Of a DNA stretch of 27,211 nucleotides, positions 1 to 8,567 are shown in pieces. Source of the stretch: an uncultured Oscillospiraceae bacterium (lineage in GTDB: Bacteria; Bacillota; Clostridia; Oscillospirales; Ruminococcaceae); NCBI GenBank assembly GCA_934457235.1, contig CAKSHT010000011.1, positions 1-27,211 of the forward strand, in the 5' to 3' direction. The stretch's first letter is position 1; the number at the start of each line of letters is the position of its first letter. The notes under the pieces are model-generated. The model ran no database searches. It was not told where the DNA came from and was given only the letters and a program-made list of their open reading frames with translations. A program made the position numbers and the translations under genes.

Positions 1-3000
1 TCGCGGTGTCGATGGCTGTAAGGCACGCAATGGAGCGCTCAACAGCCTTGCGGCGCATCTTTACGCTGTCGCGGGACGGCTGTCTGCCGGTCTCGGAGGT
101 GGAGATTACATACTGTATCTTTCCGCTCTCCAGAAGCTGGATAACGTCCGGATCACCCTTGCCTATTCTGTAGGCGTGGCTTGCCGCGATCATATTTCTG
201 TTGAGCACGGAGGCAGTGCCGCTGGTAGCGTATATCTTGAATCCAAGAGCCTCAAAGCGGCTTGCGATCTCGATTATCTCATGCTTGTCGCCGTCCTTGA
301 CGGATATCAGCACGCCGCCCTCGTGGTACAGCTTGTAGCCTGCGGCGATAAGTCCCTTTAACAGAGCCTCGCTGAATGTCTTTGCGATACCCAGGCACTC
401 GCCGGTGGACTTCATCTCCGGACCGAGCTGGTTATCAACGTCGTTGAGCTTCTCAAAGCTGAATACCGGCACCTTGACTGCGATGTAATCGCCGACAGGG
501 TACAGACCGCTCTTGTAGCCCATGTCCTTCAGCTTTGCGCCGAGGATTATCTTAGTCGCGATGTCCACCATGTTCACGCCAGTTACCTTACTGATATACG
601 GAACGGTTCTGGAAGAACGCGGGTTGACCTCGATAACGAATACCTCGTGGTCGTAAACAACGTACTGGATATTCACCAGACCGACTACATGCAGGGCCTT
701 TGCGAGCTTCTCAGTGTAGTCGATGATAACGCGCTTGATGTGCTCTGAAAGCGTCTGTGCGGGGTAGATGGAGATGGAGTCGCCGGAGTGGATACCTGCG
801 CGCTCGATGTGCTCCATGATACCAGGGATAAGGAAGTCCTCGCCGTCACAGATAGCGTCTACCTCGACCTCGGTACCCATCATGTACTTATCGATGAGCA
901 CCGGGTTCTCCAGCTTGTGGCTGGTGATTATCGTCATGTACTCGGTGACGTCGCTGTCGCAGTGCGCGATTATCATGTTCTGACCGCCGAGAACGTAGGA
1001 CGGACGGAGCAGTACCGGATATCCAAGCTCGTTGGCAGTCTTGAGCGCTTCCTCAGTGGTGAACACTGTGCTTCCCTTAGGACGCGGAATGTTGCACTTT
1101 TCAAGCAGTTCGTCGAACAGCTCTCTGTCCTCTGCTGCGTCAACGTCCGCAGCGGAGGTACCAAGAATACGCACGCCAAGAGCGGTGAGGTGCTTTATCA
1201 GCTTGATGGCAGTCTGTCCGCCGAACTGAACTACAACGCCGTAGGGCTTCTCAGTTGCGATGAGGGCTTCAACGTCCTCCTTGGTCAGCGGGTCGAAGTA
1301 AAGTCTGTCGCCTGTGTCGAAGTCGGTGGAAACAGTTTCCGGGTTGTTGTTGCAGATTATCGCCTCACAACCCTCTTCTTTCAGCGTCCATACGCAGTGA
1401 ACGGAGCAGTAGTCGAACTCGATACCCTGACCGATTCTGATAGGACCGGAGCCGAACACGATGACCTTCTTCTTGTCGGTGGGGTGCTGTTCGATGAACT
1501 CAGCCGCTTCATTCTCGCGGTCGAAGGTATTGTAGAAGTAAGGAGTGCTTGCAGAGAACTCAGCTGCACAGGTATCGACCATCTTGTACACTGCGAGGCG
1601 GCGCTCCTTTATCTTCTGACCGGAAATGCGCTCGATGGTGCTGTCGAGGTAGCAGTACTTCTTCGCCATGTCGTACTTTTCCTGGGTCAGCTCGCCCTCA
1701 GCCAGCCACTTCTCCAGCTGTACGAGGTTGTTCAGCTTGCTGATGAACCACTTGTCTATCTTTGTGATGCTGTGGATAACGTCGATGGAAATACCGCGCT
1801 TGAGTGCTTCAAATACGCAGAAGGAACGGTCAACGTCAATGTCCTCCAGCTTCTTCATTATCTCCTCGTCGGTGAGCTTTACGAAATCCTCCTTGGTCAT
1901 GGTGTCCATGCCAAGCTCGATGGAGCGTACGGCTTTCATCATGCCGGCTTCAAAGCTCGGAGCGATGGCCATTATCTCGCCGGTAGCCTTCATCTGGGTG
2001 CCGAGGGTCTTTTTCGCGTAAACGAACTTATCGAACGGCCACTTCGGGAACTTTACTACCAGATAGTCAAGCGCCGGCTCAAAGCATGCGTAGGTCTTGC
2101 CAGTTACCTGGTTCACTATCTCGTCGAGGGTATAGCCGACGGCGATACGTGCAGCAACCTTTGCGATAGGATATCCTGTCGCCTTGGAAGCCAGCGCGGA
2201 GGAACGAGAAACTCTCGGATTTACCTCAATTACTGCATAATCGAAGCTGTCGGGCTTGAGCGCGAACTGACAGTTGCAGCCGCCCTCTACCTTGAGCTCC
2301 TGGATTATATTGATTGCCGCGGTACGCAGCATCTGATATTCCTTATCGGCAAGCGTTACGCAGGGAGCGACAACGATAGAGTCGCCGGTGTGAACGCCGA
2401 CCGGGTCGAAGTTCTCCATGGAGCAGACTGTGATTACGTTGCCCTTGCTGTCGCGCATTACCTCAAACTCTATCTCCTTCCAGCCGGAGATGCACTTCTC
2501 AACCAGTATCTGTGTGATAGGAGAAAGGCGCAGACCGTTAGTCGCGATCTCATGAAGTTCATCGGGAGTCTGCGCGATACCGCCGCCGGTGCCGCCCAGG
2601 GTGAACGCAGGTCTTACGATTACCGGGTAGTGGATAACTTCGGCGAAGTCCATCGCGTCCTCAACGGTTTCAACGACCTTGGACGGAATGCAGGGCTGAC
2701 CTATCTTCTCCATGGTGTCCTTGAATGCCTGTCTGTCCTCTGCCTTGTGGATGGTCTCGGGGTTAGAACCGAGCAGCTTAACGTTGTGCTCAGCCAGGAA
2801 ACCGCACTCTGCAAGCTCCATGGAGAGCGTCAGACCGGTCTGACCGCCGAGGTTGGAAAGCACGCTGTCCGGCTTTTCGATCTCGATTACTCTCTTTACG
2901 ACATCCAGGGTCAGCGGCTCGATGTAAATTTTGTCCGCCATGTGCTTGTCCGTCATGATAGTAGCAGGGTTGGAATTTATAAGTACGACCTCCAGACCCT

Positions 3001-3118
3001 CCTGCTTGAGTGCGCGGCACGCCTGTGTGCCCGCATAGTCAAACTCCGCAGCCTGTCCGATTACGATAGGACCGGAGCCTATAACCAGTACTTTCTTGAT
3101 ATCACTTCTTAACGGCAT
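1..3118 (-). CDS. carB: Carbamoyl-phosphate synthase large subunit, C-terminus cut by window edge
   Basis: Large subunit of the glutamine-dependent synthase that makes carbamoyl phosphate from bicarbonate, ammonia and two ATP for pyrimidine and arginine synthesis. The reverse strand reads open from ATG at 3118 to the window edge, about 1039 codons. The N-terminus reads MPLRSDIKKVLVIGSGPIVI followed by GQAAEFDYAGTQACRAL, the classic CarB start. The family is about 1070 residues, with two ATP-grasp halves and a C-terminal MGS-like allosteric domain; the last visible residues (RRKAVERSIACLTAIDTA) fit the end of that domain, so roughly 30 residues are missing. The start overlaps the carA stop by 10 bases, with a GGAGGG site inside carA, indicating translational coupling. 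It is the last visible gene of the pyr operon. Identification is firm; only the 3' end is unseen. Confidence 0.97.
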   Translation of the reverse strand, partial: MPLRSDIKKVLVIGSGPIVIGQAAEFDYAGTQACRALKQEGLEVVLINSNPATIMTDKHMADKIYIEPLTLDVVKRVIEIEKPDSVLSNLGGQTGLTLSMELAECGFLAEHNVKLLGSNPETIHKAEDRQAFKDTMEKIGQPCIPSKVVETVEDAMDFAEVIHYPVIVRPAFTLGGTGGGIAQTPDELHEIATNGLRLSPITQILVEKCISGWKEIEFEVMRDSKGNVITVCSMENFDPVGVHTGDSIVVAPCVTLADKEYQMLRTAAINIIQELKVEGGCNCQFALKPDSFDYAVIEVNPRVSRSSALASKATGYPIAKVAARIAVGYTLDEIVNQVTGKTYACFEPALDYLVVKFPKWPFDKFVYAKKTLGTQMKATGEIMAIAPSFEAGMMKAVRSIELGMDTMTKEDFVKLTDEEIMKKLEDIDVDRSFCVFEALKRGISIDVIHSITKIDKWFISKLNNLVQLEKWLAEGELTQEKYDMAKKYCYLDSTIERISGQKIKERRLAVYKMVDTCAAEFSASTPYFYNTFDRENEAAEFIEQHPTDKKKVIVFGSGPIRIGQGIEFDYCSVHCVWTLKEEGCEAIICNNNPETVSTDFDTGDRLYFDPLTKEDVEALIATEKPYGVVVQFGGQTAIKLIKHLTALGVRILGTSAADVDAAEDRELFDELLEKCNIPRPKGSTVFTTEEALKTANELGYPVLLRPSYVLGGQNMIIAHCDSDVTEYMTIITSHKLENPVLIDKYMMGTEVEVDAICDGEDFLIPGIMEHIERAGIHSGDSISIYPAQTLSEHIKRVIIDYTEKLAKALHVVGLVNIQYVVYDHEVFVIEVNPRSSRTVPYISKVTGVNMVDIATKIILGAKLKDMGYKSGLYPVGDYIAVKVPVFSFEKLNDVDNQLGPEMKSTGECLGIAKTFSEALLKGLIAAGYKLYHEGGVLISVKDGDKHEIIEIASRFEALGFKIYATSGTASVLNRNMIAASHAYRIGKGDPDVIQLLESGKIQYVISTSETGRQPSRDSVKMRRKAVERSIACLTAIDTA

Positions 3119-4212
3119 GACTTTTTACCCTCCATCAGATCAATAAACTCGTCGAACAGGTAGGCGGTATCCTTGGGGCCGCCACATGCCTCCGGGTGGA
3201 ACTGCACTGTGAACGCAGGCGCGTTGTGATAACGCACGCCCTCGCAGGTGCCGTCGTTGCCGTTTATGTGACTTACCTCGCCCGCCTCGGCAGGAACGCT
3301 GTCGCTTACGACTGCGTAGCCGTGGTTCTGGGAAGTAATGAATGTTCTGTCAAGCGCGAGATCCTTGACCGGCTGGTTGCCGCCACGATGACCGTATTTC
3401 AGCTTCTCGGTCTTAGCGCCGTTCGCAAGAGCCAGGAGCTGATGTCCCAGGCAGATTCCGAATGTGGGTATCTGGGCCGGGATAAGGTCGTGGAGGGTCT
3501 GGATAGCCTCGGTATTGTCCGCAGGGTCGCCGGGGCCGTTCGAGAGCATTATGCCGTCCGGATTCAGCGCCTTTATCTCGTCTGCGGTGGAGTTCCACGG
3601 CATTACAGTCACATTACATCCGCGCTTTACCAGCTCGCGGCGGATATTGAACTTGTAGCCGTAATCCATCAGCACTACATTATATTTTGCGTTCTCAGCG
3701 GGATAGTATTCCTTAGCCTTTACGCTGACTTTCGGAACTACCTTTCCGACATTATACTCGCGTATCTGCGCAAGGAGCGCTTCCCTGTCGAAATCGCCAT
3801 GGACTATCGCACCGTTCATTACGCCGCTCTCACGGATTATCTTCGTGAGGTGACGGGTGTCGATATCGTAGATACCGATGATGTTGTACTTCTTGAGGTA
3901 GCTGTCAAGGTCGCCCTCGCAGCGGAAGTTCGACGGGTTCTCGCACTGCTCTCTTACGATGTAGCCGCTGACAACGCTCCCGTTGGACTCAGGGTCGATG
4001 GAGTTCACGCCGTAGTTTCCTATCAGCGGGAATGTCTGGGTGACGATCTGTCCGCAGTAGCTGGGGTCAGTCAGTGTTTCCTGGTAGCCTACCATCGCAG
4101 TGGTGAATACTATCTCACCGACAACTGAGCCGTCCGCGCCGAACGCCCTGCCCTCGAACTCTGTGCCGTCCGCAAGAATGAGCGTCGCTTTCTTTTTGTT
4201 CTCGAATATCAT
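3109..4212 (-). CDS. carA: Carbamoyl-phosphate synthase small (glutaminase) subunit
   Basis: Hydrolyses glutamine and channels ammonia to CarB. The 367-residue length is normal for the family. The N-terminal half is the CarA-specific domain (TLILADGTEFEGRAFGA-type opening, VGYQETLTDPSY around residues 41-52). The C-terminal half is a class I glutamine amidotransferase: nucleophile Cys254 in FGICLGHQ, and the His339/Glu341 pair in QFHPEA, so the triad looks intact. ATG at 4212 is preceded by GGAGG seven bases upstream. It lies 98 bases downstream of pyrF with a GC-rich hairpin between them, and overlaps carB. Expression should follow the PyrR-controlled promoter far upstream, since no clear separate promoter is seen in the gap. 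Confidence 0.97.
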   Translation of the reverse strand: MIFENKKKATLILADGTEFEGRAFGADGSVVGEIVFTTAMVGYQETLTDPSYCGQIVTQTFPLIGNYGVNSIDPESNGSVVSGYIVREQCENPSNFRCEGDLDSYLKKYNIIGIYDIDTRHLTKIIRESGVMNGAIVHGDFDREALLAQIREYNVGKVVPKVSVKAKEYYPAENAKYNVVLMDYGYKFNIRRELVKRGCNVTVMPWNSTADEIKALNPDGIMLSNGPGDPADNTEAIQTLHDLIPAQIPTFGICLGHQLLALANGAKTEKLKYGHRGGNQPVKDLALDRTFITSQNHGYAVVSDSVPAEAGEVSHINGNDGTCEGVRYHNAPAFTVQFHPEACGGPKDTAYLFDEFIDLMEGKKSCR

Positions 4213-4264
4213 TTGTTTTCCTCCATGTACTGGTTAATTAACTGTATCACGGGACTCCCTTTAT

Positions 4265-4287
4265 CCCCCGGCACTGTGCGCCGGGGG
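4265..4287. other. GC-rich hairpin between pyrF and carA
   Basis: A perfect 8-bp inverted repeat, CCCCCGGC and GCCGGGGG, with a 7-base loop. No T-run follows it on either strand, so it is not a standard intrinsic terminator. In the pyr transcript it may act as a processing or stability element between pyrF and carA; that role is inference. Confidence 0.5.
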
Positions 4288-4310
4288 GGTATATCTCTGT
4301 ATGGGTGTAA

Positions 4311-5246
4311 TTACTTGTTTATGCTGATCTTTCCTACTATGCCCATGATCTCATCTCTCATGCGGATAGCTTCACGGCGCGCTGCCTCAGCGAATTCGTG
4401 CTCGTCGCACTTCTCCTTCTGGTAAGCGCACATAATTCCTCTGGAGCTGTTTACAATGCCGCCCAGACCGTTCTTATCGAAAGCACCTGCGATATCCTTG
4501 GCGCCCGCGCCCTGTGCGCCGTAGCCCGGAATAAGGAAGAATGTTGTCGGGAGCTTTTCGCGCAGGTACTTCAGCTGCTCGGGGTATGTCGCGCCGACTA
4601 CCGCGCCTACGCCGGAATATCCGTAAACGCCGGGCAGATCCTTGCCCCATTCCTCGCACATATGACCCATGGTCTCATAGATGGTCACGCCGTCGATTTT
4701 CTTGTCCTGAAGCTCGCCGGAGCTGGGATTGGACGTCTTTACAAGCACGAAGATACCCTTGTCGTTATCGCGGCAGGTAGCCAGCAGCGGCTTGATACCG
4801 TCGCTGCCGAGGTATCCGTTTACAGTCAGCGCATCGCCGAGGAACGGCTCATAGGTCTGGCTGCCGACCTGCACCTTGCCGAGGTGTGCAGCTGCGTATG
4901 CTTCCATCGTTGTGCCGATGTCATTGCGCTTGCCGTCTGTGATTACATACATTCCCTTGCTGCGCGCGTACTCCTGGGTCTTGTAGAGGGTCTTTACGCC
5001 AGCCGGTCCGTACATCTCATAATAAGCAGCCTGGGGCTTTACAGCGGGAACGATATCGTACAGCGCGTCGATGAGTCCCTTATTGAACTCCAACAGAGCC
5101 TTTGCGGCGCCCTTGAGGGTCTCGCCGTACTTCTCAAAGCACTTTTCCTTGATGAAATCCGGAACGTATGCAAGCTTGGGGTCAAGTCCTGCAACGGAGG
5201 GATTCTGGGTCTTTTCGATCTTTTCGATGAGTCTGTCAAGTGACAT
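4311..5246 (-). CDS. pyrF: Orotidine 5'-phosphate decarboxylase (long, type 2 form)
   Basis: Converts OMP to UMP, the last step of de novo UMP synthesis. The 311 residues match the longer (type 2) PyrF group rather than the roughly 240-residue Bacillus form. Active-site signature DGKRNDIG (Asp104, Lys106, Asp109) is present, with substrate-loop residues in GLDPK near residue 21 and a phosphate-binding PGYGAQG segment near the C-terminus. ATG at 5246 has an AAGGAAG site upstream. It starts 22 bases after the pyrC stop, so the two are co-transcribed. I see no missing key residue. Confidence 0.96.
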   Translation of the reverse strand: MSLDRLIEKIEKTQNPSVAGLDPKLAYVPDFIKEKCFEKYGETLKGAAKALLEFNKGLIDALYDIVPAVKPQAAYYEMYGPAGVKTLYKTQEYARSKGMYVITDGKRNDIGTTMEAYAAAHLGKVQVGSQTYEPFLGDALTVNGYLGSDGIKPLLATCRDNDKGIFVLVKTSNPSSGELQDKKIDGVTIYETMGHMCEEWGKDLPGVYGYSGVGAVVGATYPEQLKYLREKLPTTFFLIPGYGAQGAGAKDIAGAFDKNGLGGIVNSSRGIMCAYQKEKCDEHEFAEAARREAIRMRDEIMGIVGKISINK

Positions 5247-5268
5247 TTAATTCTTCCTTTCTTTACGG

Positions 5269-6543
5269 TCAGTCGCCGTCGGTATAAACTATTTTTCCGT
5301 CTAATACTGTGTATTTTACCCTGCCCTTGAGGGTCATTCCCTTGAAGCAGGTATTTTTCGATTTGGAGTGCAGCTTCGCCGGATCCACTACCCATTCCTC
5401 GTCCGGGTCGAATATGCAGATATCCGCAAGATCTCCGGGCTTCAGCGAGCCGCCGGGGATAGAAAGAATCCTGCGCGGATTCACACACATAAGCGTAACT
5501 ATCCTCTGGAGCGAGATCTTGCCGGTATGGTAGAGTGCTGTGAGTGTTGCCGCAAGCGATGTTTCCAGTCCTACGACGCCGTTCGGAGCCTTTTCGAAAT
5601 CCGCCTTTTCCTCCGGCGCGTGGGGAGCATGGTCGGTGATTATGCAGTCGATAGTGCCGTCGATAACGCCCTCTGTTATCGCCTGTACGTCAGCCGCCGT
5701 GCGGAGCGGAGGATTCATGCGGTAGTCCGCGTCGCGGCTCCTCAGGAGTTCGTCAGTCAGCATGAAGTAATGCGGTGCGGTCTCGCATGTTACCATAGTG
5801 CCGAAGCGTGCCGCCGTACGTATATTCTGCATGCTCTGCGCGGTGGAAACGTGCGCAATGTGTATCGGCACCTCCAGGTCAGCTGCGAGAGTTATCTCGC
5901 GCTCGGTGATTATATCCTCGCTGAGGCGGTGTATTCCCTTTACGCCGAGTTCCTTTGACACCTTGCCGGCGTTCATGATGCCGCCGTTCACAATATCAAG
6001 ATCCTCGCAGTGGGAGATAACTTTAAGCCCTGCGTAATGAGCCTTTACCATCGCTTCCGCCATAATGCGGGCATTCCTTACGGGTCTGCCGTCGTCGGAT
6101 ACCGCAACGCAGCCTGCGTCGTGCAGCTCCTTGAAATCGCACAGCTCGACGCCCTCAAGCCCCTTGGTTATGCTGCCGACTGGATACACGCGGGTTCTGG
6201 CGTTCTTAGCCTTTTCGATGATGTAGCGAACGGTCTCCGCGCTGTCCACCGTCGGAATGGTGTTCGGCATGCATGCCACGGCTGTTACGCCACCTGCCGC
6301 CGCTGCGTTTCCGCCGGTGATAATGTCCTCCTTGTGGGTCTGGCCGGGATCGCGGAAATGCACATGCATGTCGCATATTCCGGGGATCACCGTCAGTCCC
6401 TTGCAGTCTATCACCTGCGCGTCCGGATCAGAGATGTTCTGTCCGACCTCGCGTATAAGGTTATCGTGCACCAGGATATCCGCCCTGCCCTCAAAACTGT
6501 TGGCGCTGTCCACAATATAGCCGTTTTTCAGTAATAAGTCCAT
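5269..6543 (-). CDS. pyrC: Dihydroorotase
   Basis: Zinc amidohydrolase that cyclises carbamoyl aspartate to dihydroorotate. I start it at ATG 6543 (424 residues, MDLLLKNGYIVDSAN) because GGGAGGT lies just upstream; an in-frame ATG 36 bases earlier adds 12 residues and would place this site inside the gene. Metal ligands are visible: His60 and His62 in DMHVHFRDPG, SHCEDLD, HIAHVST, and Asp in ITDHAPH. This is the class I bacterial form. It follows pyrR after a 222-base gap that holds an inverted-repeat element, and precedes pyrF by 22 bases. pyrB, which makes its substrate, is not in the window and must lie elsewhere. Confidence 0.95.
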   Translation of the reverse strand: MDLLLKNGYIVDSANSFEGRADILVHDNLIREVGQNISDPDAQVIDCKGLTVIPGICDMHVHFRDPGQTHKEDIITGGNAAAAGGVTAVACMPNTIPTVDSAETVRYIIEKAKNARTRVYPVGSITKGLEGVELCDFKELHDAGCVAVSDDGRPVRNARIMAEAMVKAHYAGLKVISHCEDLDIVNGGIMNAGKVSKELGVKGIHRLSEDIITEREITLAADLEVPIHIAHVSTAQSMQNIRTAARFGTMVTCETAPHYFMLTDELLRSRDADYRMNPPLRTAADVQAITEGVIDGTIDCIITDHAPHAPEEKADFEKAPNGVVGLETSLAATLTALYHTGKISLQRIVTLMCVNPRRILSIPGGSLKPGDLADICIFDPDEEWVVDPAKLHSKSKNTCFKGMTLKGRVKYTVLDGKIVYTDGD

Positions 6544-6561
6544 TATGACCTCCCTGTATCG

Positions 6562-6700
6562 TATTTTCCGTTTATGCAAGGCAATACCTCACAAAGATTG
6601 TGCGTGTATTGCGCAGTCAGATTTTTCGTCAGATTGTACAATGAGGACGCCGCAAGGCTATCGCCTTGCAAGGACGAATTGTGCAAGATAACGGAAAATA
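6562..6700. repeat. Inverted-repeat element in the pyrR-pyrC gap (MITE- or REP-like candidate)
   Basis: The 222-base gap between pyrR and pyrC contains a 139-bp segment bounded by a perfect 11-bp inverted repeat, TATTTTCCGTT at 6562-6572 and its complement at 6690-6700, with imperfect similarity continuing inward. Inside are a 7-bp hairpin (GCAAGGC-TATC-GCCTTGC), the palindrome ATTGTACAAT, and GTCAGATT twice. No good ORF is present. It looks like a small palindromic intergenic element inserted in the operon; no second copy exists in this window, so the mobile origin is unproven. Confidence 0.5.
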
Positions 6701-6765
6701 TGCAAGCAAGACACGTGCAAAATACTAATTATGGTCTTTGTGTGGTGTTGCCGTGAGTCCGTCGA

Positions 6766-7323
6766 TCATTTTTCGGGACATCGTGTGTAGATAACCACCT
6801 TGTCGCAGCCGTCAAGCTCCTTTACAAGCACCTTGACCTTTTCTTCACGGGACGTTGGAAGATTCTTACCGATGTAGTCCGCGCGTATCGGAAGTTCCCT
6901 GTGTCCTCGGTCAACAAGCGCCGCCAGCTGTATCAGCGTGGGTCTGCCCCGGAACATTATCGCGTCAATGGCGGCCCGCGCCGTACGCCCGGTAAAGATA
7001 ACGTCGTCAACGATGATAACGCGCTTGTCCGTTATGTCAAACGGTATCTCGCTGCTGTCCGGGCAGCCGCCGCGGGGCTTGTCGTCCCGGAACGGAGTGA
7101 TATCAAGAAGTCCGACGGGTATCTCGCTGCCGTCGATCTCCGAGAGCTTCGCGGCAATGCGCTTTGCGAGGACCGCGCCGCGCGAAAAAAGCCCGATAAG
7201 ACAAAGACCGTCAGTACCCTTGTTGCGTTCGATCATTTCAAACGAAATACGGGTGACTGCCCTTGCCATCGAGCTTTCGTCCATTATTTCCGCCTTTAAT
7301 TCAAGACCCTCGACGGTGCACAT
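6766..7323 (-). CDS. pyrR: Pyr operon attenuation regulator / uracil phosphoribosyltransferase
   Basis: PyrR binds the pyr mRNA leader when UMP/UTP is plentiful and promotes termination; many members also convert uracil plus PRPP to UMP. The protein (185 residues from ATG 7323) has the PRPP-binding motif VIIVDDVIFTGRT at about residues 102-114 and the family's opening EIMDESSMARAVTRISFEMIER. A GTG three codons upstream is also possible, but the purine-rich GGAAAGG is two bases from it and better spaced for the ATG. It is the first gene of the operon and is preceded by a leader with terminator, antiterminator segment and PyrR-binding hairpin, so it probably regulates itself and all genes down to carB. 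Confidence 0.95.
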   Translation of the reverse strand: MCTVEGLELKAEIMDESSMARAVTRISFEMIERNKGTDGLCLIGLFSRGAVLAKRIAAKLSEIDGSEIPVGLLDITPFRDDKPRGGCPDSSEIPFDITDKRVIIVDDVIFTGRTARAAIDAIMFRGRPTLIQLAALVDRGHRELPIRADYIGKNLPTSREEKVKVLVKELDGCDKVVIYTRCPEK

Positions 7324-7353
7324 TGATATCACTGCCTTTCCGCTGGCTCCGAC

Positions 7354-7386
7354 AAAAACAGCCGCCCGTTGATATACGGCCGGCTG
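7354..7386 (-). terminator. Attenuator terminator in the pyr leader
   Basis: Read on the minus strand, CAGCCGGCCG and CGGGCGGCTG form a 10-position stem with one G-G mismatch and an 8-base loop, followed directly by TTTTTG. It lies about 30 bases before the pyrR start, inside the leader, as expected for a PyrR-controlled attenuator and not for the end of a gene. Confidence 0.88.
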
Positions 7387-7456
7387 ATGATATCTGTGTA
7401 CAACAAGCGCTGCGCCGCCTGCGACGCAACTCCCCCTATACGAAAATCACAACCTT

Positions 7457-7476
7457 GCCGGCCTCACGGTGCCGCC
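7457..7476 (-). promoter_or_regulatory. Candidate PyrR-binding hairpin and antiterminator arm
   Basis: The leader RNA contains CGG-CA-CC-GTGA-GG-CCG (7459-7474): a stem-loop with a 5'-side bulge and the CNGNGAGGY core typical of PyrR binding loops. Its 3' side, GGCCGGC (7457-7463), is the exact complement of GCCGGCC in the 5' arm of the attenuator terminator (7378-7384). The same bases can therefore form either the PyrR hairpin (terminator allowed) or an antiterminator (terminator blocked). Match to the binding consensus is partial, at the two bases before the loop. Confidence 0.75.
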
Positions 7477-7534
7477 TTAAAAGCCATTGATTTCTGCCTA
7501 GATACACCTGACCGGTGCATCGCTGTTACTAGTT

Positions 7535-7563
7535 ATTATATACTACTTGCGCGGATTTGTCAA
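7535..7563 (-). promoter_or_regulatory. Sigma-A promoter of the pyr operon
   Basis: On the minus strand, TTGACA (7558-7563), a 17-base spacer, and TATAAT (7535-7540): both boxes match the consensus fully. Transcription would begin near 7528, giving a leader of about 205 bases before pyrR that holds the attenuator. Confidence 0.92.
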
Positions 7564-7631
7564 GGGATTTTTCAGCCATACGGCGTATTTTTACGCTTTG
7601 CAAAAACCGCAGGCATTTGCCGGGCGGATTA

Positions 7632-7660
7632 TTGACATATCCGTCATAATGTTGTATAAT
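7632..7660 (+). promoter_or_regulatory. Sigma-A promoter of the radical SAM gene pair
   Basis: TTGACA at 7632-7637, 17-base spacer, TATAAT at 7655-7660, all consensus. The start point near 7667 leaves a leader of about 30 bases and rules out an in-frame ATG at 7659 as the start of the next gene. Confidence 0.9.
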
Positions 7661-7697
7661 GTTCATATTGAAGTTCAGAGTGAACGGCGGTGATACT

Positions 7698-8558
7698 ATG
7701 CACATGGTGCAGGCAAAGGGCATACTTTCTGCGGAGAACGGCATGAACATCTACCGCGGGTGCACGCACGGCTGTATCTACTGCGACTCCCGCAGCGAAT
7801 GCTACCAGATGCCGCACGACTTCGAGGACATAGAGGTCAAGGAGAACGCGCCGCAGCTTCTGGAAGCCGCTCTGCGCTCAAAGCGCAAACGCTGCATGAT
7901 AGGCACCGGCGCGATGTGCGACCCGTATCTCCACGCGGAAAAGGAGCTGAAGCTCACCCGGCGCTGTCTTGAGCTTATCTCGCAGTACGAATTCGGCGTT
8001 AGCCTGCTGACGAAATCCGACCTTGTAATGCGGGACATCGACCTGCTTGACGAGATAAACCACAAGTCAAAGGCGGTGGTTCAGATGACACTGACCACCC
8101 TGGACGATGATCTGTGCCGCGTAATAGAGCCGAATGTCTGTCCGACTTCGCGGAGGTTCGAGGTGCTGTGCGAAATGCGCGAACGCGGTATCCCGACGGT
8201 CATATGGCTGTCGCCGCTGCTGCCATTCATCAACGACACTGAGGAGAACGTACGGGGTATCCTGGAACTTGCCCGGCGCGCGGGCTGCGTCGGAATCATG
8301 GCGTTCGGAATGGGACTGACTCTGCGCGAGGGAAGCCGCGAGTACTTCTACAGAGCGCTCGACCAGCACTTCCCCGGACTGAAGGAGCGTTATATCCAGC
8401 GCTTCGTGAGTTTCTACGAACTGCCCTCCCCGGACACGGCGCGGCTTCTCAAAATCTTCCACGGCGAGTGCGAAAAATACGGCATGCTGCATGTTCCCGA
8501 AAAATTATTCGCGTATCTGCGGGAATTTCCGGAGAGCGAGCAGCTGACATTATTCTGA
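7698..8558 (+). CDS. Radical SAM protein, SPL (spore photoproduct lyase-like) family
   Basis: A 286-residue radical SAM protein. The [4Fe-4S]-binding CxxxCxxC motif is Cys22, Cys26, Cys29 in RGCTHGCIYCDSRSECYQ, near the N-terminus as in the SPL-like/Rv2578c group. Further features are GTGAMCDPY and LLTKSDLVMRD segments that fit the family's TIM-barrel strands. The start at ATG 7698 is chosen because a GGCGGTGA site precedes it and an upstream in-frame ATG lies inside the promoter's -10 box. It is followed after nine bases by a small gene, so they form a two-gene operon. The substrate is unknown; a DNA-repair role is only suggested by the family name. Confidence 0.87.
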   Translation: MHMVQAKGILSAENGMNIYRGCTHGCIYCDSRSECYQMPHDFEDIEVKENAPQLLEAALRSKRKRCMIGTGAMCDPYLHAEKELKLTRRCLELISQYEFGVSLLTKSDLVMRDIDLLDEINHKSKAVVQMTLTTLDDDLCRVIEPNVCPTSRRFEVLCEMRERGIPTVIWLSPLLPFINDTEENVRGILELARRAGCVGIMAFGMGLTLREGSREYFYRALDQHFPGLKERYIQRFVSFYELPSPDTARLLKIFHGECEKYGMLHVPEKLFAYLREFPESEQLTLF

Positions 8559-8567
8559 GGTGATAAC

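Noticed and set aside
788..3112. 774-codon open frame on the plus strand
   Set aside because: It is antisense to carB, whose reverse-strand translation matches the family from its first residue. The plus-strand protein has no recognisable motif, and codon periodicity explains the open frame.
4265..4287. Terminator between pyrF and carA
   Set aside because: The stem is strong, but no T-tract follows on either strand, and carA lacks a promoter of its own.
3196..6534. Long plus-strand frames at 3196-4128, 4398-5243, 5368-5958 and 6010-6534
   Set aside because: All lie opposite carA, pyrF and pyrC, which have intact catalytic motifs. None has a ribosome site or family likeness.
6580..6640. A second PyrR-binding loop in the pyrR-pyrC gap (GTGAGG on the minus strand)
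   Set aside because: Only the short core is present; flanking consensus bases fail and no terminator with T-tract follows.
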